From the NCBI GenBank assembly GCA_021234155.1, contig JAJEKV010000163.1, positions 186,001 through 250,000 on the forward strand: 64,000 bases of DNA, in the 5' to 3' direction. The number at the start of each line of letters is the position of its first letter. Position 1 is the stretch's first letter. The stretch comes from Isoetes taiwanensis (Eukaryota > Streptophyta > Lycopodiopsida > Isoetales > Isoetaceae). Under the pieces are notes generated by a model that saw only the letters and a program-made list of their open reading frames with translations, searched no databases and was not told where the DNA came from. A program made the position numbers and the translations under genes. Shown piece after piece: positions 31,988 through 42,664 of the stretch.

Positions 31988-33098
31988 CTCAAGTCCAAAA
32001 AGAAATAAAGGAAAAGACAGGAAATATTTTGAAAGCAAGAGCAAAGGAGGAAGAAATAATCCTAGTCTGAATGTGGTTAAAGAATCTGAGGAGGAGGAGC
32101 TAGATGAAGATATAGAGGTAAATTTTTCAAACAATTATTTTTCAAGGAAAAAAACTCATGACAAGGATGTTCTCATTTTAGATTCAGGAGCTGAAAAATC
32201 AGTAGCCTCAAATTCATGCTTGCTGAAAAATTGCAAAGGAGAAGCAAGAGGACATGTTCAGTTCGGGAATGGAGAGTTGAAGCAGATAGCAGATAGTGGA
32301 ATGCTTGAATTATTTGATTTGCAAGGGAAGAAGATTGTTCTAGAAAAAGTATTATGTGTGCCTGGACTTGTAAGGAACTTGATTTCCATAGCTCAGCTAG
32401 TAGACCTTGGGTACAAGGTTGTTTTTGAAAGACTACAATGTAATGTGCTTTATGAAAATAAAGTGAAATTTATTGGAAGAAGAATTGGAAATCTATTTGG
32501 TCTTGATAATATTCATTGTCAACCTACTAAGCTGAATCTTGTAACTTTGCCATCAGTTGATACATGGCATGAGAGACTTGGGCATGCAAATTCTAAAATC
32601 ATTGAATTATTGTGTAAGAAAGGGTTTATAGAAGTAGATCTAAACCAACCCGAAAAATCTGTATGTATGGGATGTGCACTTGGCAAACATACTCGGCTAC
32701 CTTTTAGAAGATCTAATAAAAGATCACAAGGGTTGCTGGATTTAGTTCACACTGATTTGTGTGGACCTATGAACATAACAGGGTTATCTGGGAAAAGATA
32801 CTTTATGACTCTAATTGATGATTTTAGCAGACATACTCACATCTATTGTTTGAAAACAAAATGTAAGGCAATGGACATATTCAAACAATATGTAAATGAA
32901 GTAGAAACTGAAACTGGCAGAAAGATCAAGTGTTTGAGATCTGACAGAGGTGGAGAATTCTTATCGGGGAGAGTTCAAACAATCTTTTGCAAAAGTAAAG
33001 GAATAAGAAGACAACTTACATGTAGGTATTCACCTCAACGGAATGGAATTGCAAGAAGGAAGAATAGAACTCTTCTTAATGCAGAAGAAGCATGCTAA
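31908..33098 (+). pseudogene. copia protease and integrase part of pol
   Basis: A 396-residue open frame. After the knuckle comes the aspartic protease with active site LDSGA (about 32178-32192). The GAG-pre-integrase zinc region follows (TWHERLGHAN, then CMGCALGKHTRLPF, about 32560-32700), then the integrase core with HTDLCGP and LIDDFSR, SDRGGEF and the YSPQRNGIARRKNRT segment (32740-33075). The third catalytic residue, usually E in NGxxER, is R/K-altered here. The stop at 33096 truncates integrase; its continuation is in another frame at 33092. Confidence 0.88.
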
Positions 33099-33640
33099 AA
33101 GCATCGGGACTTCCAAATTTCTTGTGGGAAGAGGTCATTCGAACAGCTACCATGATTCAAAAACAGTTTGCCTTGAAGAAGCATAAAAGGGGCAATCCCG
33201 ATATGCTATGGTCGAGGAAAAACCATAGATTACAAAGCAAACTAAGAATATATGGATGCTTGGCTTACACACACATTCTCAAGAGCTCGAGGAAAAAAAT
33301 TGGATGATAGGGCCATGATTACCTATTTAGTTGGATATGATACTCAATCTAAAGCATTTAGGTTGTATAATTCGAGAACTAGAAAGATAGTGATAAGTAG
33401 AGATGTAATCTTTGATGAATCTCAAGTGTATAAAGTGCAAGTCAAGGTGAATAAACAAAGGAGGTTCTTTGAAAGCATAATCAATGATGATAATCTTGGA
33501 AAATCAGGCCTACTATTAAGATGATTGATGATGATGATATTGGTGATGATCATAGAATCAATAATGCGTGGACCGAAGAAAAGGTAAATGAAGAGGTAGG
33601 AGATTCGACTCGAAGTGCAAATACCAAACCAAGAGATCAT
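33092..33640 (+). pseudogene. copia integrase C-terminal part, frameshifted
   Basis: Two overlapping frames (33092-33307 and 33252-33524) continue integrase: LPNFLWEEVIRTATMI, then YGCLAYTHI and YDTQSKAFRLYNSRTRKIVISRDV, the conserved copia segment before RT. One shift lies at about 33270, and a spacer follows to 33640. Confidence 0.85.
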
Positions 33641-33642
33641 AA

Positions 33643-34533
33643 ATGGGGAACCCGAGACATCAAATCTTCGCAGACCTACCTCAAAGGAAGAAAAGAATTA
33701 CTGAAGTAGAGAAATTACAACAAGCAGATATAAGAATTGATCCTGCAATTCATGGTCGTACAACTCGAGGTAAAAGTAAGAGATTTCAGAATGTAGAAGG
33801 AGAAGTGAATAATGTGTTTGAGATTCTAGCACACCTAGATCCAGACATTCCAAAAACATATGAAGATGTGCTTGAGTCAGCAGAAAAAAATAAATGGCTA
33901 AATGCTTTGAATGAGGAGATGAAGTCATTTCATAACATCAACACATATGAACTTGTGGACAGACCTGATGGGAAAAATATTGTTGGTAATAAATGGCTGT
34001 TTAGGATAAAAACAGGTATAGATGGAAAGACACCCAGATACAAGGCCAGATTGGTTGCCCAAGGGTTTTCACAGAAAAAAGGCCAAGACTTTGATGAAAC
34101 CTTTTCTCCTTTGGTTAAAATGAATAGCATTAGAATGCTCTTAGCAATAGCAAATGCAGGGAATTTGGAAGTGCATCATATGGATGTGAAAACTGCATTT
34201 CTAAATGCCATATTAGAAGAAGAGATTTTCATGAAGCAGGCCCCAGGATTTGAACAAGGGATGGACAAGGTGTGGAAACTCAATAGAGCAGTATATGGAC
34301 TAAAACAATCTCCTCGAGAATGGTATAAGTGTATGGATGGATATCTAAGAGAGCATGAATTTATAAAATTGGATAATGATGGCAATTTATATAAATTCCA
34401 ATATGGAGAAGAGTGGTGTATAATAGCATTATATGTTGATGATAATATAATGGTAGCAAAGGGAACAAAATGCTTAAATATGTGCAAGGAGCTGCTAAAG
34501 CAAAGATTTGAGATGACTGACTTGGGGAATTGA
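33643..34533 (+). pseudogene. copia reverse transcriptase
   Basis: The 296-residue open frame holds the RVT_2 family order: NKWLFRIKTG, RYKARLVAQGFSQKKGQDF, HMDVKTAFLNAILEEEIFM, AVYGLKQSPREWY and the catalytic YVDD (34432-34443). It ends at a frameshift after MTDLGN; continuation at 34530 begins KNFLGVEMS. The catalytic residues are kept, so RT itself looks recently active. Confidence 0.93.
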
Positions 34534-35362
34534 AGAACTTTCTTGGAGTTGAAATGAGCGTAAATCGAAGCGTAAGGTATGATAACTCTTACTCAAAAGA
34601 AACAAATACTTGGAATGTTAAAAAATTTAACATGCAAGATTGTAAAAATCGCAATACTCCTTTGCACACGGTCATAAGTTATCTGAAAGTATGTGTCCAC
34701 AGAATGAGGTTGAAAGAAAGGAGATGCTAGCAGTGCCCTATAGGTCCTTGGTTGGATGTTTAGCATATGTGGCTAATTGCACAAGACCTGACATTAATAT
34801 CTTGAGTAGGTATAACACTGATCCTGGCAGGGAGCATTACTTAAAAGGAACAGTTGAAGAAGGAATCAGATATACAACAGGGAACCTAATATTGGAAGGC
34901 TTTTGTGATGCTGATTGGGGTGGAGATGTAGATACAAGAAAGTCAACTTCAGGATATTTAGTTATGTTAGGAGAAGCTCCTATATCCTGGAAATGCAAAA
35001 AGCAAACTGCCATAGCTATGTCTAGTGCAGAGGCAGAATATGCTGCTGCCACTTTATGCTCAAAGGAAATCATTTGGGAGAGAAGACTAATTATGGAGCT
35101 AGGTTTTGAGCAACCATTGGCCACAAAAATTTGGTGTGATAGTTCAAGCTGCATAGCACTAGCCAAAAACCCAGTTCTACACGAAAGGAGCAAACATATA
35201 GAACTGGAAATGCATTTTATTAGAGATGTGGTCAAGAAGAATTTGGTAACCATGGAGTATGTAAATACAGAAGAACAATTAGCAGACATACTTACCAAGT
35301 CTCTAGCAGAGAAAAGATTTAACTATTTGAAGGAGAAAATGATGCATATAAATATAACATGA
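34530..35362 (+). pseudogene. copia RT tail and RNase H
   Basis: 34530-34730 carries the connection region. 34691-35359 (223 residues) carries RNase H: YRSLVGCLAYVANCTRPDI, FCDADWGGDVDTRKSTSGY, AMSSAEAEYAA and WCDSSSCIALAKNPVLHERS, then KHIELEMHFIRD. It ends at the natural copia stop shortly before the PPT. One frameshift separates it from RT. Confidence 0.92.
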
Positions 35363-35369
35363 AGGAGGA
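35361..35369 (+). other. Polypurine tract
   Basis: GAAGGAGGA directly before the 3' LTR TG; it primes plus-strand DNA synthesis in copia elements. Confidence 0.85.
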
Positions 35370-36051
35370 TGTTAGTGAGTGTCAAGTTATATTATATGCA
35401 TCAATTAATACTGTCACATGACAAGATTATGCAGACTTACAAGATACACAAAGTTATGGCAAGCATGTTCTTAAATTGAAATGGATTCAAGTGTAAGATG
35501 TCAAGAACTATAAGGTTAAAAATGAAGGTTCATGTTTACATTGCTTTCTCTAGCAAAGGAAATGAAAAAATTCAATGGTCGATGGAAAAGCTCTATTCTG
35601 AGTCACTTGGATCTAGCCGTAACCGTCGTGTAAGAGATATAAAGAAGTAATGAGAAGATGAATGTGTACTGAGGTACCAAGTACAGATAAGATCGAGGGT
35701 CGAGGTGTGCCGGAATTGATGAATGAAGAGCTCAGTCAACAAATGAACAGTGTTTGTTTAAGTCAATACCGGGTGAAAAATTGATATCTCAATGGTTAAA
35801 GCTATTATTGTCTATATTTAAATGATAGCTATTGAGCCTAGGAGGTACTCATTGCTTAGAATTTGAAGTGATGATGTTGTTGTGCATATCAAGGAATGAA
35901 TGACCAAAACTTGGCTTCCTTGATACTAGTTGCCATTGTACTTGAAGTTTCAAAATATTGATTTAATATTGCTAGGCTACAAGTACAAAAGAGATCATTG
36001 TATTGTACTTACATCCTTGCTAAGGAATTGTCTTTCTTGATTAATCCAACA
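35370..36051 (+). repeat. 3' LTR of Ty1/copia element
   Basis: 682 bp, TGTTAG…CCAACA. It is shorter than the 5' LTR mainly because about 45 bp between GGAAAAGCT and CTATTCTGAG are absent. The target duplication CAGAT follows. Confidence 0.92.
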
Positions 36052-36056
36052 CAGAT
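36052..36056 (+). repeat. Right target-site duplication of the copia element
   Basis: CAGAT, identical to 30352-30356. Confidence 0.9.
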
Positions 36057-36111
36057 TGTATGTTGGAGCCTCTGGGTGTCTCCTATTTCAATTATGGTCA
36101 TTTATGACTGG

Positions 36112-36178
36112 GGATGCCTATGATTTTGAAACATGGAATACAGGTTTGCCTATGATTTTGAAACATGGAATACGGGTT
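36112..36178 (+). repeat. 33-bp tandem duplication
   Basis: GCCTATGATTTTGAAACATGG and the following ATACnGGTT occur twice in direct succession with one substitution. Confidence 0.8.
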
Positions 36179-36374
36179 CGCCTATCAGTACTTATGTTTC
36201 TGCTTATGACTACTTTTATGAATATAAAGAAGTTTCCGTATTTTGCATTCTCATTTTTGATGCTTCAGTTCCAGAATTTTATACTCGAGTGTTGATTGAA
36301 TTCCAAAATTTCATACTTTTTTCAATTGCTGGTATTTCATACTATTTTAAATTGCTGGTATACAAACAGGGAAT

Positions 36375-36620
36375 TAAGGCCAATTTACAAGGTAAGACAT
36401 CTAAGTACAAGGTATAACAAAACCAATTTACAAGGTAAAACATCTAAGTACAAAGGAATTAGAAAAAGGCACAAGGCCATCACATTCATTGAACAAGGCA
36501 CTAAGGCCTGGATTACACAAGGCACAAGGCCATTATATTCAAAAGGCACACGGCAACAAAAGGCACAAGGTCTGGATTAAACAGAAGGCACAAGGCCTAG
36601 AGCAGGTGTATTTCACAGAT
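36375..36620 (+). repeat. AAGGCACAAGGCC minisatellite (degenerate)
   Basis: First two copies of a TTTACAAGGTAAnACATCTAAGTACAA unit (36384 and 36427), then repeated AAGGCACAAGGCC words with variable spacers up to 36600. The plus-strand ORFs here only reflect the repeat. Confidence 0.7.
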
Positions 36621-36679
36621 TTACAAAGGCACAAAAGGCATGTTTCAACAAAGCTTGTGAACCAAAAAAAAAAAAAGTG

Positions 36680-38003
36680 ATGGAAACCCTAGGCGGCGAT
36701 TAGGGCGCGGCGCTTGGCCCGATCTTGCGGACTCGACGCTTCTGAGGGATAGCCGGATGAGCAGCATCACCGCCGGCCGCGATCTTCGAATCCAAAGCAT
36801 CAGCAAGTGACATATCTCTCCTTTCTTGTTATTTCTCGAGCTTTTGCAGCTGGGTTGGTAGTCTGAGGTATGGCCGATGCCTTGGTTTTCCTACTTTGTT
36901 ATATGGCTCTGACAGGGTAAGGAGCCAGTTTATGCTCTTGTGAATGTGAGCTGGGTTTGAAGACAGTGCCGGATAGCAAATAGCGAAGCAGTTCATGGCT
37001 TCTGGGCAGCATAGACCTCTGCACCAACGTGATCTTAGTGCTCTTGGTCAGTTCTTTTTCGCTAATGCTAGGGAGCTTAAATAGTTTTAAAGCACAATCT
37101 TTCAGCTCGAGTGCTTCGTGTGTAGCAGGGCTTCTATGTTGTGTGCTTCTTTATTGTTTTTGAGCCCCATAAACAGCTACGGAACCACATAGATTCTTAT
37201 GTACTCCTGAGGGATGTGGCTACGCTAGCCTATTGCACTTGGAATGCATAAGAACTTGGAGTTCCTTTGCTGGTAACCATCCCCTGTCCCAGTGGGGGAA
37301 GATCAGATGCTACAGGCTGGTGAGAATGGGCAGATTGGATATTAAAGAGGATTCAGATGAACCTGGGTGGGAAACTGGGTTACAACTGGAACACTAGCGA
37401 GTCTTATTGCCTAGACTGGCAAGTGAGGATGCTTATAGGGAGTGAGCAGACCACCCTATTTGGGTAGGCTTGGATGTTCGACATAGTGGGAAGATAGTGC
37501 AGTGGCTCTTATGGTACCACCATGAAGGATGATAGTGCAAGTCAAGTTAACGCATGGGATGAAGTTTGCTCTCTTGAGCCCCTCATGTGCGCAAAGTAAG
37601 GGCTCAGCTCTGATAGTGATCCTTGATTCGATCCGGTTGTGACTGCATCAGCTCTAGAGTCTTATCTCCGGTTATTTGTTTGGACATCCAAGTGGTAGGG
37701 TGGATTGAAGTGCTACTAATGGGCGGAAAAGATAAAGGATGCTCCTTTAGTATGTGCTGTTGGTAGGAAGAAGCAGGTCCGCCATAGTACTAGCATCAGC
37801 ACAGAAGATATAGAGCTTTCGTTATTCAAGTACATAGTTAGATAGTTCTTCACCACCCTCCCCCTTTGGGTGTGGTGTGAATGCTTCCTATATAGCCTAT
37901 TTAAGAGGCTTGAATGTTTTTGTTATAATTCTTCCTATTTGGCCCTTGTGGGGTCTAAATAAGGTTTTGTACCATTACTTATTATTAATAAAAATCTTGC
38001 CTT

Positions 38004-38034
<31 letters not shown>
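36680..38034 (+). mobile_element. Poly(A)-tailed non-coding retroelement
   Basis: A GC-richer block starts with GGAAACCCTAGGCGGCGATT after an A-run. It has no ORF of note and ends in a LINE-like 3' UTR (AATAAGGTTTTGTACC, then TTATTAATAAAAATCTTGCC with an AATAAA-like signal) and about 30 A residues at 38006-38034. TTCAACAAA occurs just before the block (about 36641) and just after the A tail (38041), a possible short target duplication. Either an internally deleted L1-type LINE or a processed non-coding transcript. Confidence 0.5.
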
Positions 38035-38038
<4 letters not shown>

Positions 38039-38149
38039 TCAACAAAAAAAAGGGTCCTCAGCTCTTCACGCCTCATCTGTAAGGGTAATTCAGAAAGTTT
38101 GAAAGCTATAACATGTAATACAAAGCAGACACTGAAAAGCCGATACTTA

Positions 38150-38430
38150 CTCTCAAGCCAATTCTGAAAATTTAAAAATTCTTCAGCTTCCATCGTGTCT
38201 TCTGCCTCATCTTCACTGGATCCCAAAAAAGCGCTTGTTGCCTCATCTTCATTGGATTCGGCTTCTTGCAGATAGTTCCTGTACATTTCCCTGGAAAGAG
38301 GTTCACAAGAATCTAGAAGCTTTGTACCGGTTTCAGAAGACAAGCTGGTTTCGCTTTCAGAAGACAAGCTGGTGGAATCAGAGATTTCTTCATCCTGGCT
38401 TGGTTTGGACAATTCCAGGTCTTCTGCAAC
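38150..38430 (-). CDS. Candidate acidic exon of an unknown gene
   Basis: Minus-strand frame of about 90 codons, very rich in S, E and D (ISDSTSLSSESETSLSSET, then EAESNEDEATSAFLGSSEDE). It is bounded on the left by a strong donor GTAAGTATCGG directly after FQNWLE (about 38154) and on the right by an acceptor-like TGTTGCAG (about 38424). It includes an 18-bp tandem duplication (GACAAGCTGGTTTCG region). Composition and splice signals suggest a real exon; partner exons were not found, so it could be an isolated relic. I recognise no family. Confidence 0.3.
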
Positions 38431-38770
38431 ATCTTCTTATGATCTTCATGCATTCCATATGTAGGCTATGAACCTATCCCATACTGCGCGAAAAGCTCTG
38501 GCAAGGGAAGGGAAGTTAGAGCTCGGTGTGCTTGTTTCGCAGGGGCAGGGGAGGCAGAGCGAGAGCGGCAGTGTTCTGCATTCTTAAAACATTTAACAAA
38601 AAAAACTATCTATCTTGGAATGGCCATCATCTTTTTTGTACACGAATCATCTTATGTTGGCTTGGCATTTATTTGGTAATTGTAATTGTAATTAGCTAGT
38701 GTAAATTGCAATTTGCCTTAAGGTCCCATTTTGAATAGAATTTGTTAGTGTAAATTGAAGTTGTAACAAC

Positions 38771-39108
38771 AAGTCAAAATTTGGTCAATGAAAGTCAAAC
38801 GTTTGCTTAGAGGTGACTCACATTTATTGACTTGAAAATTGTAGACCATATGTAGACCATATGCCTTAACATAATGCATAGAATAGCATAAGTCAAAATT
38901 TGGTAATTGTTGATTTGACAACATGGAACATTATTCTTGCAAAATTTGGTCAATGAAAGTCAAAATTTTGCTTAGGGGTGATTCACACCTGTTGACTTGA
39001 AAATTGTTGACTTACGCTTTACCAAACATGTTGTAGACAATATGCCTTAACATAATGCATAGAATAGCATAAGTCAAAATTTGGTAATTGTTGATTTGGC
39101 AACATGGA
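38771..39108 (+). repeat. Direct repeat of about 165 bp, two copies
   Basis: AAAATTTGGTCAATGAAAGTC starts copies near 38776 and 38940; each contains GCCTTAACATAATGCATAG and ends TTGATTTGnCAACATGGA. A partial third copy (TACCAAATATGTTGTAGAC, then TGGTAATTGTTGATTTGGC) lies beyond the LINE at 41447-41560. The LINE therefore inserted into this repeat array. Confidence 0.75.
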
Positions 39109-41447
39109 GCCAAGAAGGGGAGATACATGGCAGAAACCCAGGAGCGCCTGTTTGACATGCTCATGGCGAGCCAAAAAGCTTTTTGGCGTAAGGTGTTATA
39201 CCGTAAGCGCCCGTGTGGCTGGTAATGTAAGTGGAGCAATGGATGCAACGCAAGGGGGAGTTATATGACCCCCGTGAGCTAATGCCGTGGTCCCGGATCG
39301 TAGGAGAGGTGCGCAAACCACGCGAGGATGTCCCAGGTCTCGTGCATCCGCTTAATGGCAAGGCAAAGGATTTTTGGGGGCTACAGTCGAAGCTGTTGAA
39401 ATGGGGTGGCCCATCCGGTAGGCCCCCGACAAGTGATCATTAACCGTGCTCGAGCGCAGGGGCTCCCCCCAGAGTGGATGGTTAGTAAGGTTGTTCCCGC
39501 TCATAAAGCAAGCCGGTAATACGGATGAGCCGCGACCACCGGATGATTATGGTAAGCTCGCTGGCTTGCAAAGCCCCGGGCGTGGGTGGTGGAGAAGAAA
39601 CTCACCAAGTGGGGCCGAGGAGGCGTGGTTGCGGGCAATTGGTCAGCAATTGGCCGCCCACCAATTTCACCCACCGACCATATCTTCACTTTGGAGAGCT
39701 GCTGATGGAGGCAAAGCCGGAATGCGCCGAGCAGGACTTGTATTGTCGCTTTGTAGATTTTAAGATCGCGATATGATACCGCCCCCGTGAGACATGATGT
39801 GGTAGAGGTTGCAAGAATTGCGAAGTTCCACAGAGTTGCGTATCGTGGTGCATCAGCCTTTATGATGGGATTTTATGACCGCCTTTTATGAGGATCGGGC
39901 CTAGCTAGCACTATGGGGAGTTGCTGTATGCCCGCTGCCTCCAACGCTTTTTTGGGTTGTACATTGATAGCTTGGAGACGTGGATGCAGCACCATGGGGA
40001 GCCGGGTGCAATTATCCGATGCGAACCTCCGTGAGCCCGCTTATTATATGCTGATGATGTAGCTTTGCTAGCCCACACACGCCGCCAAAGACGCTAGCGA
40101 GCATTTGGATGCCCCTTGGGTTCCGTGGGGCAACGGAATGACATTGAACTTGCACAAAAACTAAGCTTCTCGCGATCCCGGTCACCGCAACACCCTATCC
40201 CTGAAGTTATATTACATCGTGAAGTGGAGATGGTGCGGAGCTTCAAGTATCGGGAATTGATTTCACTACTAACATGCCGTGGGATGAGTGTGGAGAGGAG
40301 AGCCGCTGCGCTGGAAGGCTCTATATGCGGCAAAAACGCGTGTTGCCGGATAGATCTGTGGATCAAGCAGGAGAGCACACATGTTTAGGGCTTTGGTCGG
40401 CCTTCTGCGCCGCTATATGGGTGGAGGTTTGGGGCCTAGCGGAGTTAGCAAAAACACGTGGGATAGGTTGGAAAGGGTGCAGAAAGCTTTCTTGACATAT
40501 AGCTTGGGAGTGAAGGACACCGCATCAGATCGATTTTGTTATATGAGACGGGTTTCGCCTTTACAAAGATTCGCTATCTTGCAGCATCTTACTTGCTTCT
40601 ATAAGGTGGATGGGATGGATGAGCATCGCTTGCCTCCACAGCCGTGTTTTTTAACGCAGGGGCCCCAAAGTGGTGAAGAGGGTATGGCACGAGTTAATCG
40701 TAAGGGGATGGTTTAGGAGGTGGTCTATGGATTACCAACGATGGTGGAAAAAACCGGCAGCATTCTCGATCGCGCAGAATGTGCAATTGGATGCGGCTAT
40801 CTTTGCCACTGCGTGGGATGCCTCTACTCTTGCAAAGCCCAAGACGAGCACTATAACGCTTCGGGATTAATCCCGGCCTTGAGCATGGACCCCATCGGTT
40901 TTTGAAAGCACACATCTCGTGAAGAAACAAAGAGCTATTGCTGCCATAGGGACGGGTTCCCAACTTCCCATTACCTCGTAATTGAAACAGTCATTGGGGG
41001 GTGAATGGCGGGCACGGGATCCCCAGGAGGAGAGGATATGTCGGTGTTGTGAGATGCACGTGATAGAGGATGAGCACCATGCCCTCCAGCGGCTCAAAGA
41101 TATGCCCATGTCCGAGCAAAGGCACACCGATCTTAGATGCTCGACACCGCTACATCGATTACTCGCATCACCTATGGTAGCGCCGACCGGGAGCTTACAT
41201 CCCCGCAGATTTCGGCCCGGCCGACTTGCTCTTGGGGGCATGGTATTTGAGAGCCATGTTAGGGTTTTTCCTCCCAAGTGGGGGTTTTTTCATCCCAGTA
41301 GTAGGGATCTACTGCACAGTTACATTGTTTGTTTTTGGTGTTGGGATTTTTGGCTTTTTTGCCTGTTCTCTGCATGTACCGTCTCATAGGCCTCTGGCCT
41401 CCGTGGACGTTAAAATAAACTTCCTTCCTTCCTTCCTTCCTTCCTTA
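39109..41447 (+). mobile_element. LINE remnant ending in (TTCC)n
   Basis: 5'-truncated non-LTR element without an endonuclease. Frame-broken RT pieces in order: WSRIVGEVRKPREDV (39280), PPEWMVSKVVPAHKAG-like text (39465-39515), DHRMIMVSSLACKA (39533), the KIAFDT-equivalent near 39760, catalytic LYADDVALLAH (about 40046-40080), then FKYRELIS, the thumb-side region SKNTWDRLERVQKAFLTYSLGVKDT (40440-40520) and a CRCCEMHVIEDEHHAL knuckle (41040-41090). The 3' UTR has the hairpin GGGGGTTTTTTCATCCC (41280) and ends CTCCGTGGACGTTAAAA, followed by (TTCC)n at 41421-41447. It is inserted in the 165-bp repeat array. Defective. Confidence 0.85.
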
Positions 41448-41593
41448 CCAAATATGTTGTAGACTAGAAATTGAATGCATGTAGGATATTTAAGCCCAAT
41501 AGGCATTTGTGTTGATTTGGCATTTGTTGATTTGGTAATTGTTGATTTGGCAACATCTGGAACATTGAATGCATGTGGGATATTTGAGCCCAT

Positions 41594-41600
41594 TATAAAA
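41594..41600 (+). promoter_or_regulatory. TATA-like box of candidate gene
   Basis: TATAAAA within CCCATTATAAAAAAG, about 50 bp before a possible upstream ATG (41645) and 107 bp before ATG 41701. Confidence 0.3.
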
Positions 41601-41700
41601 AAGAAAGGGTGGACAAGGATTACATAAGTATTGGATCAACCTAAATGGCTCAGTCGCCAGTGCTCACAAATCGGCCAGATATTTCTGTATACAGCCAAGA

Positions 41701-42444
41701 ATGAAGAAGCTTCCAGATTTTTTGCCCGCAGTGCTCGAAGGTGCCATATCCGCCTTCGCAAACCCTAGCAAAAAACTAGCAGAACTGCAAGGTTGGGAAG
41801 AAGGCTAGGCAGATGGGTTTGCGTTGAAATTTTAATCGTAGTAATTTGAATTCTGGTGCCATGCTAAGAGAATATGTATTAATATAGGAATGTTATTTTA
41901 GCAGATAAATGTAACGTTTCTTATTTGCTTTAACTTAGAATTTAGTTTGTATTAGACTAGATATGGCAAGTAATCGTTTCCATGGAACAACTGCTTAATC
42001 TCTCGAGGCAAACTTCAATAAAACAACAAAAAACTATTTAACTCAGTAATTAGCTGCCTGAGGTTTTTCATTCCTCAGGCGTTAGTGAATAAGTTTCTTT
42101 TCAAATGGATGGTGCATTCTTTGAAAATGAATAAAGGAACTTCTTGCCACATCAAAAAACTGACAAAAGTTTATGAGAAATGTCATGAATTTAGCATGAG
42201 GACAACTCTGCTGATTGATCCTAATTTTAAGAATAATGCAGATTCCTGCATCACACCAAGGTCCTTCATGCCTGACATAAATGACGGTGATTACCTATTG
42301 AAGACTATGGTACCTTACTTGGAGAAGCTAATTTCAGAAGTGACCGTAATTGCTTATGTACAAAGGTTTGTGCATTTTCGAAATGAGTATGATGAAAAGA
42401 GCACAAACGTGTTGGAGGTACTAAAGGCCATGGACTTGTCCTAA
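41701..42444 (+). CDS. Candidate two-exon gene, unknown function
   Basis: Exon 1 (41701-41791) would encode MKKLPDFLPAVLEGAISAFA and ten more residues, ending at an AAG|GTTGGG donor in phase 1. Exon 2 (42086-42444) opens after GCGTTAG in the matching phase, or after the stronger TTCATTCCTCAG 10 bp upstream, which does not match the phase. It encodes about 119 residues with CHEFSMRTTLLIDPNFKNNA, VPYLEKLISEVTVIAYVQRF and LEVLKAMDLS, then TAA at 42442. Predicted product about 150 residues, helical, no signal peptide. A TATA-like box lies upstream; a short upstream ORF starts at 41645. I recognise no family. The codon-like composition and splice signals support a gene, but a relic is possible, since part of exon 2 is duplicated downstream. 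Confidence 0.35.
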
Positions 42445-42664
42445 ACTGTTGTATGTTTTTTAATATTAGATTCCTTTTTATTGTAATTTGGTGTTTATCA
42501 GCACTACAAACGTTTAAAGAACTTTATAATTCTCTGGTATGCAGTTTCCGTTATAATGGGCTCAAATATCCCGCATGCTTTGGTCACAAGCTAGTTCCAA
42601 AAGTGAACGTAGTTGCATATGTACAAAGGTCTTGTGCATTTTTGAAATTAGTATGATCAAAAGA
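42343..42664 (+). repeat. Partial duplication of exon-like sequence
   Basis: The 63-bp block at 42343-42405 (AGTGACCGTAATTGCTTATG, then ACAAAGG and GATGAAAAGAGC) recurs at 42601-42664 with about ten changes. The second copy is no longer open in the same way, so it is a dead partial exon copy. Confidence 0.6.

Larger units (their letters stand above)
30357..36051 (+). mobile_element. Complete Ty1/copia retrotransposon insertion
   Basis: Two LTRs, PBS, gag, protease, integrase, RT, RNase H and PPT occur in copia order (integrase before RT), and a perfect 5-bp target duplication flanks the whole 5.7 kb. High LTR similarity points to a recent insertion, yet the gag-pol frame is broken at several places. 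Either it was mobilised by a related active copy, or damage came quickly, or consensus errors break the frame. Confidence 0.95.
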
